Origin: Zestomicrobium sp964482405
GTDB lineage: Archaea; Thermoproteota; Thermoprotei_A; Sulfolobales; NBVN01
Assembly (NCBI GenBank): GCA_964482405.1
Contig: CAYZXH010000008.1
Location: 1-47,472, forward strand
Direction of reading: 5' to 3'
DNA length: 47,472 nt
Below are positions 15,165 to 22,679 of this stretch, in pieces. Within the stretch, counting starts at the first letter, position 1, and each line of letters starts with the position of its first letter. Under the pieces are notes generated by a model. That model searched no databases, was not told where the DNA came from, and worked only from the letters and a program-made list of their open reading frames with translations. The position numbers were made by a program, and so were the translations under genes.

Positions 15165-16862
15165 GTGAGTAGCGATAAGTATGAGAAAATCGTTGATTTA
15201 GCAGCGCGTAGAGGTTTTTTCTGGCCTTCCTACGAAATCTACGGTGGTTTAGCAGGGTTCTATGACTTAGGTCCTCTAGGGTCTCTCCTGAAAGAAAACA
15301 TAAGGAAGCTCTGGCTAGATTACTTCGTCTTCAGGCATCAAGATATGGTTGTCCTCATAGAGACTCCGGTAATAGCGCCTGAGATAGTTTTTAAGGCTTC
15401 AGGGCATGTGGAGAGCTTCACGGACCCGATAGTTACTTGCAGTAAGTGCGGGAAGATTTACAGAGCTGATCACCTCTTAGAAGATCTTCTTGGAATTAAG
15501 GTCGAGGGTTTACGTCCCGAAGAACTTACTTTGATTATTAGGGAGAGAGGGGTTAAGTGTCCTTCATGCGGTGGTGAGTTAGAGGATGTAAGGACTTTTA
15601 ACCTCTTATTCCAGACTAATGTAGGTCCTTACAAGCATGACGTAGCTTACTTAAGGCCTGAAGCCGCACAGGGGATGTTCACGTCTTTTAAGAGAGTCTT
15701 CAACGCTATGAGGTACTCACTCCCGCTAGGCATAGCCCAGGTAGGTAGGGTGGCTAGGAACGAGATATCCCCTAGGCAGGGGATGGTTAGGCTGAGGGAG
15801 TTCACCATAATGGAGGTTGAGTTCTTTTTCGATCCGGAGGATTCCGAAGAACCCGACTTCAGCAGATTCCCTGAGAAGCTGAGGATATTGACTGCCGATG
15901 CTAGGAGTAAGGGGTTGGATGAGGTAGTTGTTGTGAAGCCTGATGAAGCTGTTGCTGAAGGCATAGTGCTTAATAAGTGGCTAGCGTACTGGATGTCAGT
16001 GGCTCAAGCATTTGCAAAGGAACTTGGTTTAAGGGAGGACGAGATATTGTTTGAAGAAAAGCTCCCGGAGGAGAGAGCTCACTACTCTAAGCAGACGTTC
16101 GATCAGCTAGTTTCTATATCTAGGTGGGGCTGGGTCGAGATATCGGGTCACGCTTACAGGACTGACTATGACTTATCTAGGCACATGCAGTTCTCAGGTG
16201 AGGACATGACAGTCTACAGAGAGCTTAAGAAACCTAAGGAGGTTACTAAGAAGAGGGTTGTCATCGATCAAGAACTCCTAAAAGAATACTTCGGCTCGGA
16301 CACGCCTAGAGTACTGCAAGTGTTGAGGAAGCTAAGCGTGGAGGAGGTTGAGAAGATTCTTAGTGAGGGGGATGTAGTTGTTGAGGGGTTTAAGGTGCCT
16401 GCAAGAGTCTTCCACGTTGAGGAAGTTAGGGAGGTTGTGAGAGGTCGTAGATTCATACCACACGTGGTGGAGCCCTCGTTTGGTGCGGAGAGATTATTAC
16501 TGGTCGTTCTAGATAAAGCTTACTCTGAGGAGGGAGGTAGGGTAGTCCTCAAATTACCGCCTAAGCTAGCTCCTTACAAGCTCGCTGTCTTCCCACTAAT
16601 ACCTAAGGAAGAGTCTTTGAGAACGCTTGCTAAGAGGATCTATCATGACGCCGTTAAGGCAGGTCTCACAGCGATCTACGACGAAGACGGGAGTATAGGG
16701 AGGAGATACGCGAGGGTCGATGAGATAGGGATTCCCTTCGCTGTGACTGTAGATTATCAATCGCTAGAAGATAATACCGTGACCGTGAGATTCAGAGATT
16801 CGAGAGAGCAGATAAGGATTAAATCTGATGAGGTAATTAAGTGGGTCTTGAATAATTTGTAA
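15165..16862 (+). CDS. glyS: Glycyl-tRNA synthetase
   Basis: A class II synthetase of the dimeric archaeal/eukaryal type, charging tRNA-Gly. The N-terminal RRGFFWPSYEIYGGLAGFYDLGPLG is the motif-1 region. An inserted zinc-binding pair follows (CSKCG and CPSCG), then LRPEAAQGMFTSFKR (motif 2) and VEPSFGAERLLL (motif 3), and an anticodon-binding domain ends the protein. A TATA box (CTTTATAAAAC, 15118-15128) lies inside the longest frame, so the true start is downstream of it: GTG at 15165 (MSSDKYEK), or GTG at 15159 as an alternative, with AGGTG just before. Confidence 0.95.
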   Translation: MSSDKYEKIVDLAARRGFFWPSYEIYGGLAGFYDLGPLGSLLKENIRKLWLDYFVFRHQDMVVLIETPVIAPEIVFKASGHVESFTDPIVTCSKCGKIYRADHLLEDLLGIKVEGLRPEELTLIIRERGVKCPSCGGELEDVRTFNLLFQTNVGPYKHDVAYLRPEAAQGMFTSFKRVFNAMRYSLPLGIAQVGRVARNEISPRQGMVRLREFTIMEVEFFFDPEDSEEPDFSRFPEKLRILTADARSKGLDEVVVVKPDEAVAEGIVLNKWLAYWMSVAQAFAKELGLREDEILFEEKLPEERAHYSKQTFDQLVSISRWGWVEISGHAYRTDYDLSRHMQFSGEDMTVYRELKKPKEVTKKRVVIDQELLKEYFGSDTPRVLQVLRKLSVEEVEKILSEGDVVVEGFKVPARVFHVEEVREVVRGRRFIPHVVEPSFGAERLLLVVLDKAYSEEGGRVVLKLPPKLAPYKLAVFPLIPKEESLRTLAKRIYHDAVKAGLTAIYDEDGSIGRRYARVDEIGIPFAVTVDYQSLEDNTVTVRFRDSREQIRIKSDEVIKWVLNNL

Positions 16863-16916
16863 TCATCCAGTCTCATTTATCCTCGAAGATCGCTCCCGAC
16901 GTGTTTAGAGATTTTC

Positions 16917-17015
16917 TCACCGCACCCCTCCATCGGTAACTATCTCCTCGGTATGGGTTGCAGGTATTTGAGGCGATAGAGCTAGAGTCCCCTGTGAGGT
17001 CTTTCCTTCCATCAT
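16917..17015 (-). pseudogene. Possible relic of a short-chain dehydrogenase C-terminus
   Basis: The minus strand of this gap encodes 32 residues, beginning MMEGKTSQG and ending TEEIVTDGGVR before a stop. Many SDR oxidoreductases end with a stretch of the form LASP...TGEVIVTDGG, so this may be a decayed SDR tail. There is no continuation upstream: a stop lies five codons before the first Met. The similarity is short and judged by eye only. Confidence 0.25.
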
Positions 17016-17080
17016 TGAGTTCAGAGGGCTTCACAGTATTTATTTTCGTTGATCATTACTAATTCTTATGGTGGTGTATA

Positions 17081-17437
17081 CTGAGTAGTGAGAGTGGCAG
17101 TCCCCAGCAACCTCAGAAGAGAGACATTAAGCAATTGGTTGCTGTAATACCTCCAGCTAGCGAAATGCTGGGTAGGGGCGTGAAGAAAATTCCTGAGAGG
17201 AGAGTTAGGATTAGGTTGAGGGAGGGTATTCCGGAAAACACTATCTACGTTTCTAGTAAGTTAGCGGGTGAGTTAGGTATTAAAGATATGGCTCAGGTAT
17301 CTGTTTCAGGGAAGAAGCTCACGTTAAGAGTTTTAATTTCTGAAGACCTCCCGGAAGGTGAGGTCTGGGCTAACGCAGATTTCATGCGGAAGAACGGTAT
17401 CTCCGATAATTCCATGGTTACTTTGAGGTCTGCTTAA
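17081..17437 (+). CDS. Uncharacterised beta-barrel-like protein with a probable CTG start
   Basis: The frame is open from 17063, but no ATG/GTG/TTG occurs before TTG 17135, which has no ribosome binding site. CTG at 17081 follows GGTGGTG by four bases and gives a natural polar N-terminus, LSSESGSPQQPQKR, of 118 residues in total. The C-terminal 80 residues show a repeated strand pattern (IYVSSKLAGELGIKDMAQV, then VWANADFMRKNGISDNSMV) like a double-psi beta barrel; this is inference. A TATA-like TATTTATTTT sits at 17037-17046. It overlaps the next gene by one base. Confidence 0.7.
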   Translation: MSSESGSPQQPQKRDIKQLVAVIPPASEMLGRGVKKIPERRVRIRLREGIPENTIYVSSKLAGELGIKDMAQVSVSGKKLTLRVLISEDLPEGEVWANADFMRKNGISDNSMVTLRSA

Positions 17438-17850
17438 TGGAGGACTCACTCATATTCAAGAAGTTAGAGGATTATACGTTAAGAAGGAATAAGGAGTTAG
17501 CTAGGTTAAGAGAGTTAACTGAGGATTTCCTTAACGGGAGGACTTCTTACGAGGTAGTGAAAAGTTACGTAATCAAGATTAGTAAGACTAGGAGTAACCT
17601 GAAGAAAAGTATTGAGTTATGTGAGTCTTCGGAAATACGTAGAGAGTTCGCAGACTACATGAGAACTTTAATAACTTTCGTCGTTTTAGTGTCTGTGAAT
17701 GACGAGGAAGACATATTAACAGATCTTAGAACACACCTTATTGAGAAGGGTATGCGGGATGAGGCGAGCTTCATAGATGATGAGTTAACTAAGCTTAGAG
17801 ACTTAAGTAACGTGGCTTCAAGGGTCTTGAAAATCCTGCCCAGTATTTGA
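17437..17850 (+). CDS. Uncharacterised helical protein (137 aa)
   Basis: I recognise no family. The sequence is almost entirely predicted helix, charged and amphipathic (YTLRRNKELARLRELTEDFL, RTHLIEKGMRDEASFIDDEL), with a short hydrophobic stretch FVVLVSV in the middle that is too short for a membrane span. Its ATG overlaps the stop of the preceding gene (TAATG), so the two are translationally coupled and probably function together. The PhoU-like gene follows after about 70 bases with its own TATA-like element. Confidence 0.8.
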   Translation: MEDSLIFKKLEDYTLRRNKELARLRELTEDFLNGRTSYEVVKSYVIKISKTRSNLKKSIELCESSEIRREFADYMRTLITFVVLVSVNDEEDILTDLRTHLIEKGMRDEASFIDDELTKLRDLSNVASRVLKILPSI

Positions 17851-17921
17851 GTGCTCTCCACCGCATCGAAGTATTTATTATAATTCTACGAATTATTAGT
17901 AGAAGTGTAAACGGTGAGAGC

Positions 17922-18614
17922 TTGACTGAAGAGAGTATAAGACTTGACGAGATACCTGAACGCGGCGAGAGGGAGAGCATAGCTGAGTCAGCTATCGCGG
18001 AACAGTTAGTAGCTTTGGTGAGGAAGTCTACGGATCTCTTCAAAGAGCTTCAAAACCTCCTCAAAGAATTAGATGACCTGAATAAGACCGGGGTTGAGAA
18101 GATATACGGTAGGATACGCTTAATAAAGGATGAGGTGGAGGAGGGAGGTACAAACCTGTTTGAGTATGTTGTCAGGGTTTCACCTGCTCTGCCTATGGAG
18201 AACCTATACGTTGGCATAATACAGAATATCATAAGGCTGGCTGAGCACGGGGAGGCGGCCGCGAACAGAGCCTTACTCTTAGTTACTAAGGGGTTTGAGA
18301 AGATGCCTGACAATATGTACGTGTATCTAGACTCTGTTATGAGGAAGCTCACGGAGATGATGAGCATTGTGATAGATATGTTAAACAAGTTAAGCAACTC
18401 TAAAGTCGTTAAGGAGCTTTACCAGAGGGAAGTGACTCTAGAGAATAGCGTTGACGAGATATACAGGGAGTTAGGCTCGGAGATAATAAGGAATTACTCT
18501 AATGATGTAGGTGCTCTCCTCCTACTTAAGGAGTTGACGGATAAGCTCGAAGACTCTGCAGACATTCTCAAGAAGGTGGGGTCTGATCTCAGGCTCATCT
18601 CACTCCATAGATAG
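17922..18614 (+). CDS. PhoU-like / DUF47-family helical protein
   Basis: A 230-residue all-helical protein. Internal similarity of two halves (ELQNLLKELDDLNKTG; MRKLTEMMSIVIDMLNKLSN) and phrases such as KLEDSADILKKVGSDLRLISL resemble PhoU/DUF47 proteins, which regulate phosphate uptake through metal-bound three-helix bundles. No phosphate transporter is adjacent, so the role here may differ. I took TTG 17922, which has GGTGAG just upstream and follows a TATA-like TATTTATTATAA at about 17870; the longer frame would begin before that promoter. Family assignment is moderate. Confidence 0.7.
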   Translation: MTEESIRLDEIPERGERESIAESAIAEQLVALVRKSTDLFKELQNLLKELDDLNKTGVEKIYGRIRLIKDEVEEGGTNLFEYVVRVSPALPMENLYVGIIQNIIRLAEHGEAAANRALLLVTKGFEKMPDNMYVYLDSVMRKLTEMMSIVIDMLNKLSNSKVVKELYQREVTLENSVDEIYRELGSEIIRNYSNDVGALLLLKELTDKLEDSADILKKVGSDLRLISLHR

Positions 18615-18678
18615 GAGACTCAGGAATTGCGGTAGTGGGGACGCTTACCTAATAGGGTCTAAGGTAATAGTTTTCGAC

Positions 18679-19179
18679 GTGGATTTAGCTAGGTGTATTT
18701 TTGACGCGAGCTTCATCGGGAAACCCGTCGGCGTAAAGAAGCCTAAAGGAACTGAGGAAGAAGTTAACAGACCTCTAGAGCTGTCACTTATAGAAGCTTA
18801 TTATCTCATGGAGAAAGGAATATTGAAGATCTTCAAGGACGGTAAGACATTAAGTCTTGAAGAGTTTAAAGCTGTGTGCGAGACTCGCTTACCTGAGTTC
18901 GAGGATTTATACAAGAATTATAAGGAATTCAAGGACTTCGGCTTCACCGTTAGGTCAGCGCTTAAGTACGGGACTGACTTCGCTCTATATAAGACGAGGC
19001 CCGGGCTAGAACACGCGCCCTACTTAGTGAAGGTGCTTAAGTACGGTCAGGTCGTAGAGCCCGGTGACTTAATTAGCTGGGGTAGGCTTTCACACAGCGT
19101 GAGGAAAGACTTAATACTAGCCGTAACCCACCAGTCAGGACTCATTACCTATGTAGCTTTAAAATGGTTTAAACCATAG
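18679..19179 (+). CDS. endA: tRNA-splicing endonuclease (start unresolved)
   Basis: Cuts introns from precursor tRNA at bulge-helix-bulge sites. Catalytic residues are Tyr104 in GTDFALY, His112 in LEHAPYLVKV and Lys143 in SVRKDLILAV. Coordinates begin at the first canonical codon, GTG 18679, but coding clearly extends upstream: AYLIGSKVIVFDVDL matches the N-terminal strand of Sulfolobus EndA (LLVGSKVLIPNID). No canonical start exists in that frame. Either one G is missing in GTGGGGAC at 18635-18642 (a fifth G gives MGDAYLIGSKV), or translation starts at CTG 18583 after GGTGGGG. Confidence 0.88.
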   Translation: MDLARCIFDASFIGKPVGVKKPKGTEEEVNRPLELSLIEAYYLMEKGILKIFKDGKTLSLEEFKAVCETRLPEFEDLYKNYKEFKDFGFTVRSALKYGTDFALYKTRPGLEHAPYLVKVLKYGQVVEPGDLISWGRLSHSVRKDLILAVTHQSGLITYVALKWFKP

Positions 19180-19215
19180 ATTATATAGGGTTAGCGAGAA
19201 TAACCGGTGAGCCTG

Positions 19216-19659
19216 TTGAGTTACCCGGACAAGCATCGATCATCGTATGATGAGAGACGTGGCTGGGCTAGGAAGCCTGAGAGACACTACGGCGGTGAAG
19301 AGCAGAAATTAATGAGGGAGGAGTTAAAACCACTCCCTCTAGGAGATAAGTGCAACACTCTCTGTCCTTTCTTCAAGTGTTCTAAGAATTCATTAGTGGT
19401 AGTAAATAAGGTTGTTAAGGGTCACGTGCAGAAGGTAGCTATGTGTAGGTGGATAGGTGATACGTGCCTAGGATATAAGTGTCAATTCGCGTACTGCGAG
19501 AGGAAAGCGTTATTACCTGACGGTAAGTGCGCGTTTGCCGTTAAGTTCAGGGAGGATGAGAGGGAATTCATTAAGGAATTAGATGAAGCGAAGATAGATG
19601 AGAAGCTCAAGAACTTACTAGCTCGTAAAAGCGGGCGCAAAGACTTGTTCCTTGAGTAG
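19216..19659 (+). CDS. Cysteine-rich uncharacterised protein (147 aa)
   Basis: Unknown family. The middle carries nine or so cysteines: CNTLCPFFKC, then CRW, CLGYKCQFAYC, and CAF near the end of the domain. The spacing suggests zinc or an iron-sulfur cluster. The N-terminus is basic and polar, and the C-terminus is a charged helix with a Lys/Arg-rich tail. TTG 19216 is preceded by GGTGAG; a GTG nine bases earlier lies inside that binding site. Its 3' end overlaps the convergent UbiX gene by 53 bases. It follows endA closely, so an RNA-related role is possible but unproven. Confidence 0.78.
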   Translation: MSYPDKHRSSYDERRGWARKPERHYGGEEQKLMREELKPLPLGDKCNTLCPFFKCSKNSLVVVNKVVKGHVQKVAMCRWIGDTCLGYKCQFAYCERKALLPDGKCAFAVKFREDEREFIKELDEAKIDEKLKNLLARKSGRKDLFLE

Positions 19660-20230
19660 ATTTAAGACCTTCCCACCTTTTATAGAGGTCGTTTTTCAAG
19701 CCTAGCACGTCGAGAACCTTACCTACTATGAAATCTATCAAGTCTTGAATAGTTTGTGGTTTCTCGTAGAAAGCTGGTGAAGCAGGCATAACCACCCCGC
19801 CACTCAGAGAGATCTTAAGCATGTTGATTAAGTCTATAGTGGATAGTGGGGTCTCACGTACAACTACTATTAACGGGCGTTTCAACCTAAGCGAATTGAG
19901 AGCTGCTCTACTAATCAGCGTTGATTGTATTGAATTAGCTATCTCACCAAGCGTCTTGAGGGTGCAGGGAATCACTATAGTCCCATCGACTAAGTATGAT
20001 GACGAAGCTATAGGTGCGGTGAAGTCGTACTCATCGTGAACACGTGACGCGATTTTCCCTAACAAGCTCATCAACGCGTCCTCGTTAAGGCATTCGTCAG
20101 CAGACACTAGCTTAGCCTCCCTACTTAAAACCACGTGAACCTCATGTCCTGAAGAGCTTAAAACTTCTGTAAGTCTTAACCCGTAAATAACCCCGCTACT
20201 CCCCGTGATACCTACAACGTACCTACCCAA
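19607..20230 (-). CDS. ubiX: UbiX-like flavin prenyltransferase
   Basis: Transfers dimethylallyl phosphate to FMN to make prenyl-FMN, the cofactor of UbiD-type decarboxylases. The N-terminal flavoprotein signature YVVGITGSSGVIYGLRLTEVL, RPLIVVVRETPLS and VVMPASPAFYEKPQT are diagnostic. Length is about 207 residues, normal. I chose TTG 20230 (MGRYVVGITG), with GGTG seven bases upstream; an ATG at 20248 is possible if the message is leaderless. No UbiD partner is in the window. Its 3' end overlaps the cysteine-rich gene on the other strand. Confidence 0.93.
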   Translation of the reverse strand: MGRYVVGITGSSGVIYGLRLTEVLSSSGHEVHVVLSREAKLVSADECLNEDALMSLLGKIASRVHDEYDFTAPIASSSYLVDGTIVIPCTLKTLGEIANSIQSTLISRAALNSLRLKRPLIVVVRETPLSTIDLINMLKISLSGGVVMPASPAFYEKPQTIQDLIDFIVGKVLDVLGLKNDLYKRWEGLKSTQGTSLCARFYELVSS

Positions 20231-20416
20231 GCTAGGACACCATCCCATGATTTTAAACAGCAGATTTACTTAATATACATGAGGTAAGGAGTCTTTTAAA
20301 ACTTATAAGTTTAAGTACCGCAAAACTATCGGCCTCAGCGAAGCGATTAACCAAGGATGATGAAGCTCGAAAGGTATGATGGGTGATTTGCCCGCGCAGG
20401 ACTGAGGAATTCCTCA

Positions 20417-21082
20417 CTACTCGTAGCCCAGCATAGAGTATATCCTGTGGAGGTAGCCGAGAACTATAGCGTCCTTAACCCCGGGGGGTGGCTCAAGAAA
20501 CAAATACATTTTCTCCTCTCCTTTAATCTCCCTTAAGATCCTCTCAGATATTAAGCCCGCAGGATCCTGTATCTTAACTCTATTCTGGAGGTCTCGGAAG
20601 GATTCGAAGGGCTTCTTTCTTTCTTCAAGTATTACCCACATGGTCTTCTTACCTATGCCGGGTATTAACTCCAGTGAATGCAGCTTTATAGTTACTGGCG
20701 CAGCGATATTAAAGAATGTCACGAATACTTTCTCTAAATCAAGCACTGCAGACCTGACCGCTTCCGGAAGGTAAGACTTAGCCACTGCAGTTAGGTCATC
20801 GTAACGTACTGGTTCCCCCCACACATACCCTACCTTATCCCTCAATTCACGAAACCTGAAGCTAACACATACCTTCTCGCCCTGAGCTACCGTAACCCCT
20901 GGTTTAGGGTGAAACTCTAGTAGAGTGAAGTAGGTGGTTCCCAGTGCTTGCGCGAGGGGTTTATTCTTATGTGATGGGTGGTGCTGGTCTAGTGGATTAC
21001 CGCTTGGCATGAAATCAAGAACTATCGCGAAGTCTTCACGAGAAACCCTCCTATCCCCGCTAACAGGTCCTTTAAACCCCAT
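20417..21082 (-). CDS. DUF655-family helix-hairpin-helix nucleic-acid-binding protein
   Basis: A 221-residue archaeal protein with FAIVLDFMPSGNPLDQHHPSHK near the N-terminus (the DUF655 hallmark) and an HhH-type segment LELIPGIGKKTMWVILEERK, which would bind DNA or RNA backbone. It is classically found next to rpoF and rpl21e, as here. The function is not established; linkage suggests transcription or translation. The ATG at 21082 has GGAGGT seven bases upstream. Stop 20417 is close to a possible small RNA motif at about 20357. Confidence 0.9.
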   Translation of the reverse strand: MGFKGPVSGDRRVSREDFAIVLDFMPSGNPLDQHHPSHKNKPLAQALGTTYFTLLEFHPKPGVTVAQGEKVCVSFRFRELRDKVGYVWGEPVRYDDLTAVAKSYLPEAVRSAVLDLEKVFVTFFNIAAPVTIKLHSLELIPGIGKKTMWVILEERKKPFESFRDLQNRVKIQDPAGLISERILREIKGEEKMYLFLEPPPGVKDAIVLGYLHRIYSMLGYE

Positions 21083-21102
21083 CAATAATACCTCCAAGAA
21101 CC

Positions 21103-21429
21103 CTACTCGCTACAGTACTCGCTGATTGTCTTAAGAACCTCGTTTAGGAATTCTTCTTCGTAATTCTCATTCTCGAAATTTAGGAGTATTTTAAGGGTTT
21201 CCAAGTCTTTCGGGACTATGTTAGCTATCATAACCGAGGTTATCTCACTGAAGCCTCGTTTCCCAAGTTCCTCAATTAACTCGCCAGCCCTTCTGCATTT
21301 GTTGAATCTTCGGAGATAGTCTAGAACACGTAGTTCTATGCTCTCAAGCTCTACTCCTCTCTCAGCTAATTCCTCAATCATTTTCTGTATTTCAGCGTAA
21401 GCGACGTTACGAGAAGATACTATCTTCAT
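21103..21429 (-). CDS. rpo4: RNA polymerase subunit Rpo4 (RpoF)
   Basis: A 108-residue homologue of eukaryal Rpb4 that forms the stalk with Rpo7. Helical features such as VLDYLRRFNKCR and SVMIANIVPKDLETLKILL correspond to the HRDC-like region that ends by matching the last conserved helix (IVP with polar residues). It lies between L21e and DUF655, the usual archaeal neighbourhood, with 5-base spacing to L21e. Rpo7 is not in the window. Confidence 0.92.
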   Translation of the reverse strand: MKIVSSRNVAYAEIQKMIEELAERGVELESIELRVLDYLRRFNKCRRAGELIEELGKRGFSEITSVMIANIVPKDLETLKILLNFENENYEEEFLNEVLKTISEYCSE

Positions 21430-21434
21430 CTATC

Positions 21435-21734
21435 TCACGCACTAACAGGCCTTAAATGCTCGGGGTACGTAATTAAAGTCTTCTTCTTATCACCTATGTA
21501 GACCTCAACTATGTAAGCTCTCCCCCTCTTACCTACTACAACCCCTACCTTACCCACGTACCTTCTGTGCGGTAAGGCGTCTTGTACGGCTGGGTTGGGC
21601 ACTATACATACCTTATCGCCTTCCTTATACTCTCTCATGACGGTGCTTAAGGGGGGTACGGAGCCCCGCTCTCTGACACTCTTCTTTAGCAACTTCCTCG
21701 TCCTGTGCCTGTACCCGCTTGATGCCTTAACCAT
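21435..21734 (-). CDS. rpl21e: Large ribosomal subunit protein L21e
   Basis: A 99-residue SH3-like ribosomal protein specific to archaea and eukaryotes. Characteristic sequences are GYRHRTRKLLKKSVRERG at the N-terminus, YKEGDKVCIVPNPAVQDALPHRRYVGKVGVVVGKRGRAYIVEV in the barrel (basic, RNA-binding). ATG with AGGTG upstream. It is the first gene of the L21e-Rpo4-DUF655 run. Confidence 0.97.
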   Translation of the reverse strand: MVKASSGYRHRTRKLLKKSVRERGSVPPLSTVMREYKEGDKVCIVPNPAVQDALPHRRYVGKVGVVVGKRGRAYIVEVYIGDKKKTLITYPEHLRPVSA

Positions 21735-21803
21735 CCAATCACACCTAGTTTTTATTGTTAGGTTTATCCTTAAAAAGGTTAAGTATGTGGGGTGTGAGTG
21801 CTT

Positions 21804-22673
21804 TTAGGAATTCTCCTCTATTTCCCCGTAATATATTTTCAGGTCATCTAAAGTCAATCTCTTGGTTTCCTTCATCTTCCTCTCTACTTCGTTTTTCTTT
21901 TTATCCAGGATTTCCTTCTCCCTACTCTTAGCTAAGCTAGTCTTAAGGTTCCTTAACTCTTCTTGAAGAGCTCTCAGTTCCTCAACTTTAGAGTTGATAG
22001 AGGTGTTTAACTGGTCTAAGCTAGCCTTAACGCTCATTAACTCTTTTATTAATTCATCAAGCTTCTTCCTCAAAGAATCACGTTCTCCCTTGAGTTTACG
22101 TTCCTTTTCTCTCAGAGACGTTATTTTTTCTGTAATCTCGCTTATTCTGTTGTTTAGATCATCTAGCAGTATCTTCAAGCTTTGATACTCTGCCTTAACT
22201 TCCTTGTATTCTTCTAGGAGTTTTCTTCCCTCAACAATCTTCATTAACTCTTCCTCTAGCCTAGCTATTTCCCTGACTATCTTATTTTCTACCTCCATAG
22301 GTAGAGACTCAGTTATTATCCTCCACTCAAGTCTTTCTATCTCTTGCTTGATCTTATTCATGGAGTAAGGAGTGCTACTCTTGAAGTTATTCACGTTTTC
22401 TCTGATGCTGATCAGCTTGTTCCTCAAATCTCTTAACTTACTTAAGACTTCCCTTCTCTGTGTTATTAGTCTATCTCTTTCCTCTCTTAGCTTATTTTTT
22501 ACTTCCCAGACATTCCCTAGTCTGTTTTTGATATTAGTTATTTCTTCTCTTAGTTTACCTCTCTCCGCGTTTATCTCCCTGAGCTTGTTTACTAAGTCTA
22601 GTCTCTGATTTTTGAGAGTCTTTATTTCTTCTCTTAAGTCATCTATTTTCTTAATTAATTCTTCTGTACTCAA
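21804..22673 (-). CDS. Archaeal coiled-coil protein (COG1340-like)
   Basis: 289 residues of nearly continuous heptad-repeat coiled coil, rich in Lys, Glu, Leu and Arg (EEIKTLKNQRLDLVNKLREI, NRISEITEKITSLREKERK). It resembles the uncharacterised archaeal coiled-coil family COG1340, whose members are thought to be structural or to link other factors; no enzyme motif is present. It starts at TTG and stops just before a TATA-like region. The 6-base gap to the acyl-CoA synthetase gene suggests co-transcription with it. Confidence 0.85.
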   Translation of the reverse strand: MSTEELIKKIDDLREEIKTLKNQRLDLVNKLREINAERGKLREEITNIKNRLGNVWEVKNKLREERDRLITQRREVLSKLRDLRNKLISIRENVNNFKSSTPYSMNKIKQEIERLEWRIITESLPMEVENKIVREIARLEEELMKIVEGRKLLEEYKEVKAEYQSLKILLDDLNNRISEITEKITSLREKERKLKGERDSLRKKLDELIKELMSVKASLDQLNTSINSKVEELRALQEELRNLKTSLAKSREKEILDKKKNEVERKMKETKRLTLDDLKIYYGEIEENS

Positions 22674-22679
22674 CTAAGA

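Noticed and set aside
17068..17088. ATG 17068 as start for the gene at 17081
   Set aside because: It is in another frame and meets a stop after six codons.
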